Counted from the stretch's first letter, positions 35,419 through 48,326 are shown. The stretch: 64,000 bases of DNA from Takakia lepidozioides (GCA_030704615.1 CM060733.1:15564001-15628000), one strand, 5' to 3'. Notes: generated from the letters alone by a model not told the origin. Made by a program: numbers and translations.

Positions 35419-35583
35419 TTAGAGATGAAACTTCCGGTGAGAACTAGTAGTTATGAGTTCTGCACCTAAAATAATCGAAGTGTTTCTTGGGAAGGCCACC
35501 CCTAGGATGAGAAGACGCAACACACTGACCAGCGGCTATTGTCTCTGTATCAACTCCTCCACGGACTCGTATGAGCTGCTCAG
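35419..35583 (-). pseudogene. Inverted partial copy of VPS33 exon 15
   Basis: The reverse complement matches 42545-42721, covering the end of intron 14, exon 15 and about 45 nt of intron 15. It includes the acceptor context CTGAGCAG and the post-exon sequence AACTCATAACTACTAG. A 13-nt deletion in the exon part (after CTTCTCATCCTA) breaks the frame, and the donor context TTTCAGGTGCAG has become TTTTAGGTGCAG. Intron sequence is included, so it arose at the DNA level and not by retroposition. It lies about 290 bp upstream of the VPS33 ATG. Confidence 0.92.
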
Positions 35584-35604
35584 GCGCACAAGAAGGCCCC
35601 TCAT

Positions 35605-35712
35605 AAAGGTAGTCACACTACCGGAGTGAGCCTCTCACAAAGGTAGTATCTGTTCCCTATTGTTCCGCCCAAACTGGGCGCGGGGTCTATGGCGACAGAG
35701 CCACGGCAACCT
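35605..35712 (+). mobile_element. LINE 3' tail module alone
   Basis: Only the last ~110 bp of the LINE 3' end is present (TCACACTACCGGAGTGAGCC to CAAACTGGGCGCGGGGTC). It is either a severely 5'-truncated insertion or a SINE sharing the LINE tail. It lies in the VPS33 5' flank. Confidence 0.65.
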
Positions 35713-35872
35713 CCACCTCACTTCTTACCTTGAGTTTAATGTAGATGAGTAAAACATGTTGTGCTGCATGCACACGTCACAGGGCTACCAGTGTTTACTA
35801 AACTTGCTCTGAACAGACCTACTCACCAGATCACTGGACACCTTCTAGCAGGAGAGAGGGAAGCAGGAGAGG

Positions 35873-38800
35873 ATGGCGCAGCTACCAAGTCTGGACAATG
35901 CGCCCATCAATCTCTCATCTCTGAGGTAACTTCCTTAACCCATGGAGTTTTTTTCAGAACACGGAAGTTTAGTCATAGGTCCTTTGTCGGGTTGCAATTC
36001 ACATTTGTATTGAGCTGGTGGGCTTTCCTATCTGCGTTTTTGGGAAGAGGAAGGAGAGAGAAAGAAGTAAATTCACTGCTTCCACGAGAGGCCCGAATGA
36101 CCTTTGGGACTCAAACGACAAAGAAAAGCAACAGAGCACATCATACCCAACAAGCGTGCACGGAGAGAGTTCGCTTTCTGATGGCGGCTTTAAATATATG
36201 CCGTGTGGCAGGGAGGAAGCACAGAAAGAGCTTGTGGAGGTTCTAAACTCTGTGAGTCTCTCTCTCCCTCACGGTCTTTGTCTTCATCTTTGTCCCTTGC
36301 AAGCGGGCTTGTCAAAACACTGTTCAACTCTAGGGCTTCAATTAACGCAACTGGACTTTGAGTTTTCTATGGTAAGGCAGACACTCTGGTCAACATGGAA
36401 GCTAGAACTTCCTTGTAGCGGAATCATGTGGTTTGGGCTAATGTCTCAATGTGGTTTTGTGACATATAGGCTGGAGATAATATTGCAGAATTCTCCACAT
36501 TGCCCTTCTTGCATTTGAACCCAGCTCCACTATATTGGACAGGCTATAGGATTTAAGGTCGAGTAGAGATTTGATACTTCCCAGGATCCAATGACCTCAA
36601 ACCATTTTCTTGATTGTATTCATGTTTTTGCTGCATTTTCAAGCTCCCAGCAACTGAAGCTCATGAAAGAGTTGAAAATACGGAATGTCTACAGTTGTCT
36701 ATTATCTTATGCACAGCAACTTAACAAATAGTTTTGAGATTTAATCAGGGAGACGTTCATAGGAGATTTTGTATGTATAGATGCGGGGAAAGAAGGTGCT
36801 GGTTTTGGACCCCAAGCTCAGTGGCCCTCTTGCTCAAATTGCTCAAACATCACTTTTGAAGGTATTTTTCTCATGGCCTCATGTTGAGGATGCATAGACA
36901 AATGTGATTCACAGAAGAAGAATGTCCTCCCTGTAGTCTTGGGGCTGTAAACCCTACACACCCTAGCTGTACTGTGGTGACAGACATGAGATTGGGTATG
37001 TATCTCGACGACTGACTTTCTGTTGGTGGTTTTTTCTCTCTCTCTACTCCATCTGCAATTATGCCACAGGAACATGGAGTTGAAAATTTGTATCACTTGT
37101 CAGCTGATCCTGCACCATCAGAGTGCAAGAATGTAGTGTTCTTAGTGCGTCCTCGAATGGCTCTCATGAGGCAGATTGCAGCAAACATACAACAAGACAA
37201 TCGGCAGAAACTTCAAAAGCATTATTCTGTCTTCTTCATACCCCGCCGTACTATTGTGTGCGAAAAGGTACCTCTCCTCTCTGTCCTTCACAGTAGCCTC
37301 CCTCCACTCTGAGGTGCTGCCCACCCCTCCCTGCTGGTCCCAACTTGGCAAAGTGGCCAGAATTGTGAATAGTTTTCTCTTGCTCCCTTACCTCCGCTTC
37401 AACAATGTTGCTCAATGACTGTATTATCTCAAAGGACAATCTCTATCCTCCATGGCTTCGGCTGGTGTCTTCTCTCTCTACTTTAAATGGTTTTTGATAA
37501 GGTATGGTAGTTCATCGGGTAGATTAGAAATGTTTTTTCTTGGAGGATGAGCAGTAGAATTTAGGGTTAGGACTTCTGCCCCATCAAAAAGCCTGGTGCA
37601 GGGCAGGGTCTGTGGGTAGAAGGCCACAAGAAGCTCATTGAGTACAATTCTCCAGGCCAGCTGTTGGATTAATATTCAATGATGTGTAAAATGGACTGTA
37701 AATGGACTGTGCATGAGCTCTGTAGCAAGTTTGTGCTGAGTTTTGAAACCTCTGTGACTAGCCCAGGACGGTTAGTACTTTGGATGGATCAGTGTGTCAT
37801 GCTCACAGGGGTGAGTCCATCAGTACATCTCTTGTGCCTATATCTTGTCTAGAAGTTTGTTGGAAATTTCTTTGGTCCCATATGCGCTCTTCTGTTTCTT
37901 TCCCATTTTAAAGGAAGTTCCTTTACTATAGTTAGTCTTGCATAATGGCAGTGCCCTCTTCCTATCCCGTTCAGTTCAAACTGGACGCAGGGTGTAAGGC
38001 CTTGGCTTCTGTAGTCGAAGTTCTAACAAGTACACCTCTTTCTGTTGCGAAGGTTTTGGAGGAAGAGGGAGTGCATGGAGACGTGACAATTGGAGAGTAT
38101 CCTTTGTATTTCATCCCGTTTGATGAAGACATTCTGTCCTTAGAACTCGAGCTTGCTCTCAAGGTGCAAACCTTGAAAGGCCCTTTTCCTGTTTGTTTCC
38201 GTTTTTACAAAGCCACTTTTAGCTTTCAGGACCAGAATTGAGGCACACTGTCTCCAAGCAACAACTGGGTTGGTTGTCTCGGTTGCCTTTGTCCTCTGGC
38301 CCTCCCCTTAGTAGAGGTGGTTGTTTTGCTATCTGCTCTCAATTTTCTGCCATTGCAGGAGTGTAAAGTGGATGGAGACTTGAGTGCTTTGTGGTATGTT
38401 GCACGGGCGATTACCAAGCTTCAGGTTCCACCTTACTTGCTGTGCTCCCTTTTGGTTGTTGAGAGAGAGAATGTACTCCTAAGACGTTGTTTGTTGAGAG
38501 AGGAGAGAGAGAGAGAGAATGTACTCGTAAGACGCTCTTTGCCGTGGCCCTGTGGCCATAGACCCCGCGCCCAGTTTGGGCGGAACAATAGGGAACAGAT
38601 ATTACCTTTGTGAGGGGCTCACTTCGGTAGTGTGACTTACCATGATAAGGACAATTAGTTCGGGGTTTCCAGACATCCTCTAGAAATCCCTTCACAGATA
38701 GAGAGAGCGAAAGCTGGTCATGTCAGCTTTTTGTCTTTCCTACATGTGGTGGAGGAGGCATTATCATTGCCATCCTCAACCGTGTCGTGCTTTGCGGGCA

Positions 38801-41800
38801 GGGGCTGTGTTACTTTTGAATCTGTTCGATTTTTGTTGTTGTTGCCATGAAGAAAGTTGTTAGCTTGACCACACTCCCCTAGTTTGTCAGCATTTGGTGT
38901 ATATCTCGTCTCTTCCAGGGTCATCACTACTTGGCCTGCTGAGGTTTCGATCAAGTTTTTGGTTTTTAGTTTGTGCTGGGGCATTTCCCCTTCATCCCAA
39001 AATAAAATGAAACCGATAGAGAGAGAGAGAGCGAGTTTTCAAAGGGGAGTTGGGCTATGTATTTCTGATACCTTCAATGCAGTCTAAACTCCCCATTTGT
39101 ACTCCAAGAACTTTCTTTTATCGTCAAATTTGAATTGAAATTCTGTTTGAATCTGAAGTAATGCCATGGATGTTGGGGATGCATTATGTGGTATTAAATT
39201 TGTCTCATGGTATTGTGGCAGGAGATGTATGGGGTAATACCCCACATAAAGGGAAAGGGCAAGGCTGCAGCACAAGTCTCTGACATTCTCGCTCGAATGC
39301 AGCGCGAGCAACCACCTCCTGTACCTGCCTCTGTATGTTATCTGCCTCAGTCTTCCTTTTTGGGTGTATCAAAGCAAGAAGCCCAAATTCTGCTAAAATC
39401 TTCTGACTAAATTGATAATGTAAGATTTATTTTGTGTCTGTCATGCTTGCTCTAGCCTAATGCATAGGGGGTGCAAATACAGCACAACAATAGTGGCCAA
39501 CACGTCCAAACAATAATGGCCGACAAGATCTGCACAATCTTTGGTTGTGTTCTTTTGTTGGTCTCTGAAGTTACATTACTTATTCTGGTGTGTAGGCAAG
39601 GCCACCTGAGATTGACACACTACTCCTTCTCGACCGGCAGGTAACCCAGTATGCCCTGTTTTGCCGGCTGTGCTATTGCGGTGGCTCAGTCACCTGTCTG
39701 AAGTCCTTACTACGTTCTGTCCCTCAAGTCCATTGCAGGTCTAGGTTGGGTATATCTCCGTGTCTCCAGATACATTAAACAGTTTCTTTCACTTTTTCTA
39801 GTCTCCTGTACTCAAATGTCTACCTGATGAGCACCTTGCTTGCATACTACAATCTCTGTACCATGAGCTTCCCCGCTTCAACCCACCATGGGGTCACATC
39901 TAGAAAAACAGGCTACTTGAAGATGCTTCTATGTACAACAAACATGGGGCCCGAAAGACAACTCACTCAAATTCGACAAAGATAATCTCCTCGAATAGAT
40001 TGTGATGAGATTAAGATTGACATGAGGCAGATTGATTGCTGTGTCCCTCTTGACCGTGTGTCTGTGTTAAGCAGTTTTCCTTGCCAGCTCGAAAGCTCAT
40101 GGCAGGATTGGTGGATGGGGTAGGTTGACATGGTAACACCCATGTGTTCACAGCTCACGTATGAGGGCTTAATTGATGAGGTCCTCTCCCATTCTTACCC
40201 CTTTTTGGCCTACTTCTTTTCCTTCTTGATAGAGGTTTACCAATGCTCCATGGTCCTAAGTGAACCTGGGATTTTTGGCAACCCTTGTTTTGGACTGAGA
40301 CTGTCTGATTGAAAATAGCTTGTCTTAATGCAACTGTTGTCTGTGTGAAGCTTGTGGGCCTAAGTTAGAATTTTGCAACAGGGAATGTTTATTTTGGGAG
40401 TACTTTCTACATGCAGTTTTTGCAAATAAGCAATGGTGCAGTGGAGCTTGATCCCATCATCATGGGAGGCCAGCAGGGCAGCACCAAGAAAGTTAAGGTG
40501 CTACTGAACTCCAGGTACTCTTCTAACTCTTATGGGACACTAGTTTGAGGTTATATTGCTAGGCCTGATACCTTCTCAGGAAGTTAACTCAAAAATACTA
40601 ATTTGAAAGACGACGTGTGTTCTTTGGCATTCTTGTGTGTGCAGTGACAAATTGTATAGGGAGCTTCGGGATCTCAACTTTGGGGTCGTTGGCCAGGTGT
40701 GCGCCTCCTCCTTGTGGTCTCACTGCTCATCTTTCTGCCTCTGGATTTCTGACACATCGTAAATATAGAGAACCACAAAATTTAAGGTCGGGCTGACTGG
40801 GAGATCAAATTGATTGTGCTATGAGTCTGCTGTGTTTGTGCAAGGTCGTAGGTTTTGCGCCAAAAGGCCACTGCCATGAAACAGGACTACACCGATGTCA
40901 CTAATACTGTACTCCCTTTACCTTAACTGATGGGTCGTCATCGTCCTCTATGGACATTAGAATCTCTCTCTCTCTCTCTCTCTCTCCGCTCGTTGGTCCA
41001 TGGGCCATCAGGGCCTTCTGTTATGAAGTACCATTCATTTCATTTCATTTCATTTTCTTTTGCTCTCTCATCATTTCCTCCTTGGTTTTCTACGGATTGG
41101 TTTATTTGATGTACATTCTTGTCAGATAAGGTCTTTGGGCAAGGTAGGCAATTTAGTGCCTTCACTCACTTTACTCTTATTGGTATGAACCAGCAAAATC
41201 AGTCAGTTTCCGACCTGAAAGACTTTGTGAAGAAAATGACTGCACTTCCTGAGATGACGGTGAGTAGATATCCAACATTTAATGTGGGGTGGTTGCAACC
41301 ACATGGTCAGTAATTTATTGTGACTAAGGTTTAGCTAACAAGGCTTTAGATGGATACTGTAGAGTAATTGGCAAGATAAACACATGGACCTAATAGTCTG
41401 CATGGGGTGGATAGGGGGAGAGAGAGGAAGAACAGAGAAACTGCTTATGTCAGCTAGACCCAGAGAGCCTATGGGACATGGAATGCGTACCAGAGAAAAC
41501 CAAAAGAACATGCCTTGAACCCTAAATTTGGTTTGGAGATGGACGGCCTCAGATTCTCACCGAATAAGTGCACATACTGATGTTTTATGTAAGAAAATCC
41601 AGCGTCAGAAGATTCTGGCATGGCCTATTGGAGTTAGTCGGTTGCAGGAATCATTCCTAGAAAGTACCCATTTTTATTGCTCTTTCAGCACAAGTGGAAG
41701 TTGAAAGAGAAGTCAAGGGTGTATTTTTTGGGTGGACAGAGACATACAAATATAGCCCAGCATCTGTCGACATTTACAACGAAACCATCTTTTCTGAGCC

Positions 41801-44800
41801 GCCTGAATATTGAGCAAACTTTACTGGAAGGCCAAAGTTATGATGTGTATGTTTCCTCCAACCCCACTTCTCCTGGTGCTGCTGTTCATCCTTTAAAGCT
41901 CTTCTTTACCTTGGATGTGTTATTCCATTTCATTATACATTGTTTACTAGCTCACATAGATATACAGTGCTTTCTCTGTGGCCTCAGGCCCCCTGGCCTT
42001 TGAATCTATATGGCAGAGCTGAACAGACCCTTTGAAAAAATGAACGTACGTACATACATGGTTAGTAAGACTGGTGTCTCTTTCCCCCCACAAAAGGGAA
42101 AAGAACATGAACTGACAGTCGCCACATCGCCTTTCCAAACTTTGAGAAGCTTGTGACTACACGAAAACTTCTGTGATTGCTTCAGTCTTAATTAAGGAGT
42201 TACTATCTGCATAAAATTGATGCCAGAGTTGAGGGATTTCTAAGAATATCTCGATGCAGAGTTAGTCCACTACTGAAGCAAGCATTCTGCTATGGCCTGC
42301 ATTTTGTTCTCCTCCCTCCCCTTTTGCCACCTCTCTCCCTTTCCAGCCTTGTCCAGATGCAAAGGGTCTGTGGTCGAAGACTCCGGTAAGGGAAGTCTAA
42401 TTAGTATATGATCAGGTCTCTGCCGTTTTCTGTCAACAGCGTAACTGGCTGTGCAGCTCTTACGTGTCGACGGATATAAATATGCTCAAAATGCAGAACG
42501 AAATTTTCAATCCTGACTTGGCCTTCTTGTTCGCCTTCTTGTTCTGAGCAGCTCATACGAGTCCGTGGAGGAGTTGATACAGAGACAAGAGCCGCTGGTC
42601 AGTGTGTTGCGTCTTCTCATCCTACTCTCACTGACTAGTGGTGGCCTTCCCAAGAAACACTTCGATTATTTCAGGTGCAGAACTCATAACTACTAGTTCT
42701 CACCGGAAGTTTCATCTCTAACAACTCACACATGTCCTCCTCCCTCTCTTATCTTCATGAGTGGAACGTATCTTGTTATCTATCTACTCATGCAGGTTGG
42801 GGGTGGGGTGCCAGGTACAGAGTTTCGGTTGTGGTTTAGTGTTTGTGTTTGTGTGGTCCTTGACAGGGACAAGATATGGGTCGGTTGCAGGAGGGAGGTG
42901 CTTCATAGCTATGGATTTGAACACATGTTCACTCTCAACAACCTGGAGAAAGCTGATCTACTTAAAAAGCAGGTGTGTTCTTCATTGAGATACTGTCAGA
43001 ACAGATTTGTGTAGACCCCAGAAAGGTGTCATATCAGCGAGGAGTGGCAGTTGCGCTCTTTGTGGACCTGTGTGTCTTCTTTCCTGTTTATTTGACTGTT
43101 CTATGCACACTCAACGTTTGAGCTACTAATTGCATATGGGTGAAGCTAGGGAGAGCAGCTGGATGAACCTTGGGCTCCCAAGGACTTCCATACTTATAAA
43201 TATTGGCAAATCACTATGCCAGGATGTTGTAAGTCAGTACTGGCCCGTTCCGTTTGGCCTGGGTAGATAGATAGAATTTTAAGATTGTCCGCCACCTAGT
43301 TGTGAAGTCAGAGGGAAGTGATCAAAGGTTTTAGAGATTGGACTGGTTGGCATCAATTTTACTCAGATGACGGCAAGGCCTTTGTGGGCGAGCCAAAAAT
43401 CTTTAACGTATTAAATCATCCATCCTCATGCGATTTCTGTATGTTGAAATTGGGAAAATTTGTGTTGCAGGAGGCAAAGAGTAATTGGGCAACGATCAAG
43501 AAGGGGTTTAAATTGGTAGTGGAAGATATCGATGATATCAAGTAAGTCTGCACTCGTCATTCCAACCTGACAAATATGTATGGAGTTTTGGTCTACCATG
43601 TAAGTATAGTGGTGGCAACAGTGACTGTCCAGGTGACTCAGATGTATTATAGGCTTTCTTTTTTAGTATATGCTCTAAAATGTTGTGCTTAGCATTATGG
43701 AAGTCCCAGTCCATCAGTGTTTTTTTACTCTGGCAAATTTTCCCTGGAAAATGACTCAGCTACTTGTACAAAGGAATTGGGGTAGAATCCGAAAAATTCA
43801 CCAAAAAACGCCAGCTGAATATCAGGAGCCTGATTTTTCCATCGTGGGCCCATTAAAACGTGCCACCTGTTATGTAGCCACTTTTCTAACCCTGTCACCT
43901 CGTTATTCTCGCCACTTGCACTGGGTAGAATTCACATGTGGCCCCTCTGGTGACTTTTGAAAAATGGAAAAAAAAAACAACTGCAGTCCATAGACCAGCT
44001 ACTATTTTGTGATGATTGCGACGTATATGGCCTTATTTGGGCTTTTGAAGGGCGTGACATGAGCAGTCCAAACGACATAGCCTACGTCTACTCTGGATAT
44101 GCGCCATTGAGCATTCGACTTGTGCAGCATGCCCTCAAAGGTGGCTGGTATGCTCACTTTCATTGGATGCTGGAGATTTCATGTTCTTTATGAGTCATCT
44201 TTGGGTGTCTCTGTTGACCTTCTCAGCATATCCAGGTTCAACAAATGAACATTTCCCATCATATGCTCGTAATCAATTGCCTTAATGTCTGTTTTGTTGC
44301 AGGAGATCCATCGAGGAACTAGTTCGATTGCTTCCTGGACCATCATTTGAGAAGAGACAAGTGGGTGCCTTTCTTTGCTTCAGACTCTTATATGGCAGGT
44401 CACGGAGGGACTGAAAATTAAGAGGCTTAAGCTACTATAGAGTCTGTGACTGTTGATTGTTATACTGATTGAACCCATTTGCTGAGAATACCACTTGTTG
44501 TATTTTGCTGGCTCATACAGGGTGAAAATGCTGGCGGTCCCTCACCAGAGCCTACACTTGAGAGCTCTCCAGCACCTGACAGGTACTCCTTTTAGCTGTC
44601 ACATGCTGTATTTCCTAATGGATTCAGTTGGCTTCTATAATTTCATCCTTTCTTTTTGGTTCTTTTTTCGTTTTTGGCTCGGAAAGGGGGAGAATCAGCC
44701 ATTCTCTTTCTTTCCTCGGTCCTTTCCCTCGGACGGAATTAATCTCTTTCCTCTTTCATTTTCCTCTCGTGTTCCTGTCTCTCCCTGCCAGGTCTACTAC

Positions 44801-45790
44801 AGCAAACTAGCATGGGCCCTGTGACAAGGATGAGACTCACAAAATGAGATTTGATTCTCTTTCTCCCTTCCTATCAGGTAGGTCATAGCTCACGTTTTCT
44901 GTCTCCCTTGCTGTTTTACTTTTTCCATGGACTCTTCAGGGCTCCCGGTAAGCTGTCTGACCTTCCCGTGGGCATTATCAAGTTTCTTTCTCTATCTCTC
45001 TCTCTCTCCCCACAAAGGGAGGGAGAGTCCTTTATCAAGGTAAGTCTTACTACCGACGTCAGCCCCTGACTGAGGTAGGTTCTGTCCCTTTATGTTCCGC
45101 TCAAACTGGGCGCGGGGTCAAAGGCCACAAGGCTATGGCAAACAACGTCTTATGAGTACATTCTCCCCACAAAGGGGAGGATCTTTATGGTCAAAGTACT
45201 AATAGGGAATTGGGTATATAGGACCCCATAAGGCATGCGAATTAAACCTGCAAAGGGCATCCAAACTGAGTCACAGCAGAAAGCTCTCTCAAAGTAGTTG
45301 GTGTGGGGTAACTGAACAGTGGGACAGCTGGGGATGCACGGCGGCTGGTGGTGTTGGTCATATTCATCGGAGGGGTGACATTTGCAGAGATATCTGCTCT
45401 TCGTTTCCTTAGTGCTCAGGTTTGTCCAACTCTCTGTACTAGTCTTCAGCTAATCTCAGTCAAGGCTTGTCAAGTCTACTTCGCTATGACAGCTCCCTAC
45501 ACTGCTCAGAGCATAGAGAGAGGTCACATAGACAGCAGTCTCTGATTATGGTCCCTGTGCGTCTCCCCAGCTTCTATGCAGGCTCCAAAAAATCTTCTTG
45601 CAGCTTATGAGTACCCTCCTCATTTTCACCCATGCTGAATGATTCATGATGGCATTAATATATTTGCTGATTTGTTGCTGGGTTGAGCTTTCAGGAGGGG
45701 ATGAAGTACGATTTCGTTGTGGGAACCACAAAGCTCATCAACGGTTCTGGCTTGTTGAAGACTCTCATCGATGATCCTTCTGCTTCATAG
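35873..45790 (+). CDS. VPS33: VPS33, Sec1/Munc18 subunit of HOPS/CORVET, 22 exons
   Basis: Binds SNARE bundles in the HOPS and CORVET tethering complexes and drives fusion at the vacuole and late endosome. Exons: 35873-35925, 36212-36251, 36781-36861, 37070-37267, 38053-38163, 38359-38424, 39222-39332, 39596-39640, 40124-40180, 40417-40514, 40645-40696, 40852-40908, 41194-41259, 41740-41846, 42552-42674, 42891-42972, 43471-43541, 44067-44147, 44303-44360, 44521-44582, 45320-45419, 45695-45790. All introns are GT-AG and all phases match, totalling 604 codons, near the plant norm (about 590-600). Hallmarks in order: MAQLPSLDNAPINL, KKVLVLDPKLSGPL, FLVRPRMALM, FFIPRRTIVCEK, EYPLYFIPFDEDILSLEL, DLVTP-type VDMVTPMCSQLTYEGLID, NSSDKLYRELRDLNF, HLSTFTTKPSF, LLHSYGFEHM-like VLHSYGFEHM, SGYAPLSIRLVQ and the C-terminal VIFIGGVTFAEISALRFL. 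Exon 9/10 and 13 boundaries are slightly ambiguous. The introns carry degraded LINE tails; nothing indicates inactivation. Confidence 0.96.
38465..38700 (-). mobile_element. LINE 3' end, reverse orientation, in VPS33 intron 6
   Basis: On the minus strand it reads the FLEDVWKPR-type segment, the 3' module with CAAACTGGGCGCGGGGTCTA, then CTTACGAGTACATTCTCTCTC. A second, shorter copy of the terminus (GTCTTAGGAGTACATTCTCT) follows, so the tail is duplicated around a (CT)n run. Confidence 0.72.
40967..40990. repeat. (CT)n microsatellite in VPS33 intron 12
   Basis: About eleven CT dinucleotides within the intron between 40909 and 41193. A short CATTT repeat lies further on, near 41034-41055. Confidence 0.85.
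45037..45165 (+). mobile_element. LINE 3' tail module in VPS33 intron 20
   Basis: Tail module from GTAAGTCTTACTACCGACGT to GTCTTATGAGTACATTCTCC, preceded by a (CT)n tract at 44990-45008. There is no LINE coding sequence before it. Confidence 0.68.
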
Positions 45791-47109
45791 CAAAGCACAG
45801 CCTTCTACATCATCCCACTCCTCCATAGCATAAACTTATCTTTTGGACCCTGGCAAGAAGCAAGGTTTCAAATACTCAATTAACACCTAGTTGAAGATTT
45901 TCGTTGTCAGTCAATAGATGCAAGCGTGTATCGTGTTACATATAATTCTCGTAGAATTAACTAGAATAACCCGAGATGGCCGGGAAAGGGCAGATGGGCG
46001 ACCGTTACGGCCGAAGCCCATACCCTTCAATGATGATAAATTATGAATGCTGGAAATTGTATGCACGCAGATCGAAAATGACCCTTGTATGTAACCGTCA
46101 GCCCACCCCCATGCCCCTGCTTGCAAGAAGCCAAAACAGTTGGAGAGAGAGGCGGATCAGGGCGGTTGAATTACTTGTCGAATCTGAGCTTGATGGAGCT
46201 TGATGGAGCTTTTTCCTGGCGGTGCTTACAATTAATATCTCGATCGAATTCAGTCATGGAATTTGAAGTGCGCTCCTCCCAACATCTTTATAACTACCTG
46301 CACAAAGTTCCGTTTTTGATTCCAAATGCTATTAAAAAAAAATACTAATCACACAATACGGCCCTCCAGCTCCCAAGAAAGGCTATAGTTTGTCATTTAC
46401 CCTTTTGTTATTTACCCTCCAAAAAACAATTACCTGCGGGTAAAGGGTATATGGATTGTATTTACCCTTCAAACGGGTAAGGGTAAGGGTATCTCAGATT
46501 ATTTACCCATCTGAAGGGTAAGGATAAGGGTAAAGAAAATGGGCCAACCCGAGTAAATTATTTACCCTTACCTTGATTTACCCGCTGCATAAATTCGGGT
46601 AAATGATTTACCCACACAACACTGGTTACAACGGTTGAGGTACGAGCACTTGAGTTATGCCTACAACAGTCTCCCTTCAAGAATCAAACCCGAAATCTCA
46701 ATCTACCCTCCACAACATGACACCTTCTTGGATTCTAAATTATTTAACAGCATCTCCACCCTAGACTGAACCCAACCAGCCAATGGAATCATGGCGATAT
46801 ACAAATTGGGACCGGGCGAAAAACGTCCACACCCCTCCCTGAACCCTATATCCCATAAAGGGCTTGCACAATATGTCATTCAGAGCCCTGAATCCGAGCG
46901 CAATGTAGAGTGCCCTAAACCTGCCACTAAGTCAACGTGACCATGAGAGCGGGTCCACACGAGTATAAAAATGCCAAAGGGAACGAACGAGACTGGGCTT
47001 GAGTGCTTGGGGTTAGATCTAAAAGCTTGAATGCTTGGAGTTGAGTGCTTGGAGTTAGATCTGAAAGTTTGAGGGTGTTTTATAGTTGGCAAAACATCAA
47101 ATTAGCATC
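45791..47109. other. Intergenic; GGGTAAA-rich block
   Basis: VPS33 3' flank, then unrecognised DNA. 46390-46615 is rich in TTTACCC/GGGTAAA words in both orientations (listed separately). 46990-47075 has a short repeat of GCTTGGAGTTAGATCT. The 5' LTR of the copia element would be expected here but none is recognisable. Confidence 0.5.
46390..46615. repeat. Irregular TTTACCC/GGGTAAA repeat block
   Basis: At least ten TTTACCC or GGGTAA words occur within 220 bp with variable spacing and in both orientations. This differs from the plant telomere word TTTAGGG, and the array is not regular. Confidence 0.7.
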
Positions 47110-47983
47110 ATGGCACCTTCTGCTGATCATACCCGAGTGGAGAAGTTAGATGGTCACAATTTTCATACATAGAAGATTAAGATGAAGTTCATTCTTCATG
47201 AAAAAGATCTGTGGGAGATCACATCAGGAGAAGCGGTTGCACCAGTTCAACTGCAGCCTGAAGATGGAAAGATCATAGCCGCAGGGTTGACTCCTGAGCA
47301 ACAATTTTTTACGAAGAAAGATAAGTTGGCTTGAGGAACCATGTTGTTGAATGTAGCATATTCAATACTTCATCATGTTGCACATGCTAAAACTGTTAGA
47401 TAAGCATGGTTCAATCTATGTGTCAGTTTTGGAAGAAAGCATGTCATCAATCGGCTCTATCTTAACCAAGAGTTGTAAGATAGAAAAAGGAAGTTCAATT
47501 CAAGAAGAAGAAAACCAGAGTCTGTTTCGTTTGTGGCATAAAAAGTCATTATGCACGTGAATGCTTCAAGAAAAGCTAAACGATGAGAAGAAGGAAAAGT
47601 TACAGAGTGAAGTTTTATGGGCAATTATGGCTGACAGAACTAAACTTTTTGTTGTAGCTTTGTCAATCTCTCCTAGTTGTAGAGATGTGTGGTGAATCAT
47701 TGATTCAGGAACATCTCAACATATGACGTTCCAAAGGAAAGCATTCTCAACCTTCAAAGAACTCTTTGTGGGACACAATGTGTATCTTGGAGACAATAGT
47801 CCTACTAGTCTTGATATACATGAAAAGGTACTGTCATGTTTCAATTATCACTTGGAGTGTCATAAGAGATCGGAGATGTTCTCTATGTTCATAGATTGAT
47901 AAAGAACCTATTGTCAGTTAGTCAGCTAACTGAACAAGGTCTTATGGTTGAGGATTCTACCAGTCATTGTTGGTTGAACTAAG
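47110..47983 (+). pseudogene. Copia gag and protease remnant
   Basis: Begins MAPSADHTRVEKLDGHNFHT, typical of copia gag, with an in-frame stop where Trp is expected. A zinc knuckle CFVCGIKSHYARECF lies near 47528-47572. The protease active site IIDSGTSQHMT is at about 47696-47725. The frame is shifted at least twice and part of gag between 47380 and 47500 is missing. The gypsy insertion cuts the sequence after LMVEDSTSHCWLN. Confidence 0.88.
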
Positions 47984-48310
47984 TGTCAAGTTATTTTACC
48001 ACTAGTGTGAAACTAGCTAGGAAATAGCTAGCTTTTACATATTGACATTTGGGATTGGCCCAAGTGTCAATCCAGGGGTCAAGGCAGATTTAGGCCCTGG
48101 AGTGGTTATCTTCACGGCAAGCGCGGAAGGCTCATCTTTCTCGAGTTGAGCCTCACCGCGCCTAGCTATGGCGCCGTAGTGTGGATTCCCCATGGCGTGG
48201 GGTGCACTTGGCTTGACTTGTATTTGAGTGATGAGGTTATATATGCATGAGTTTATGCTTCAGCTTTGTGAGCTCGCATGAGCTTGTGCTTGTATTCTTC
48301 TTCTTTATCA
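47984..48310 (+). repeat. Ty3/gypsy 5' terminal repeat, part B only
   Basis: 327 bp, from TGTCAAGTTATTTTACCACT to TTCTTCTTTATCA, nearly identical to 59217-59541. The U3-like part A that precedes B at the 3' end is absent here; copia sequence abuts B directly. Confidence 0.92.
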
Positions 48311-48326
48311 CTCGAGAAAATGAGAG

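Noticed and set aside
36018-36518. 166-codon plus-strand open frame
   Set aside because: It overlaps VPS33 exon 2 (36212-36251), but splice sites and phases show only those 40 nt are coding; the rest is intron.
46390-46615. Interstitial telomere
   Set aside because: The word is TTTACCC/GGGTAAA, not TTTAGGG/CCCTAAA, and it is irregular.
46600-47109. 5' LTR of the copia element
   Set aside because: No sequence resembling TGTTGGAAATC...TTCCAACA or the rest of the 3' LTR was found upstream of the gag ATG.
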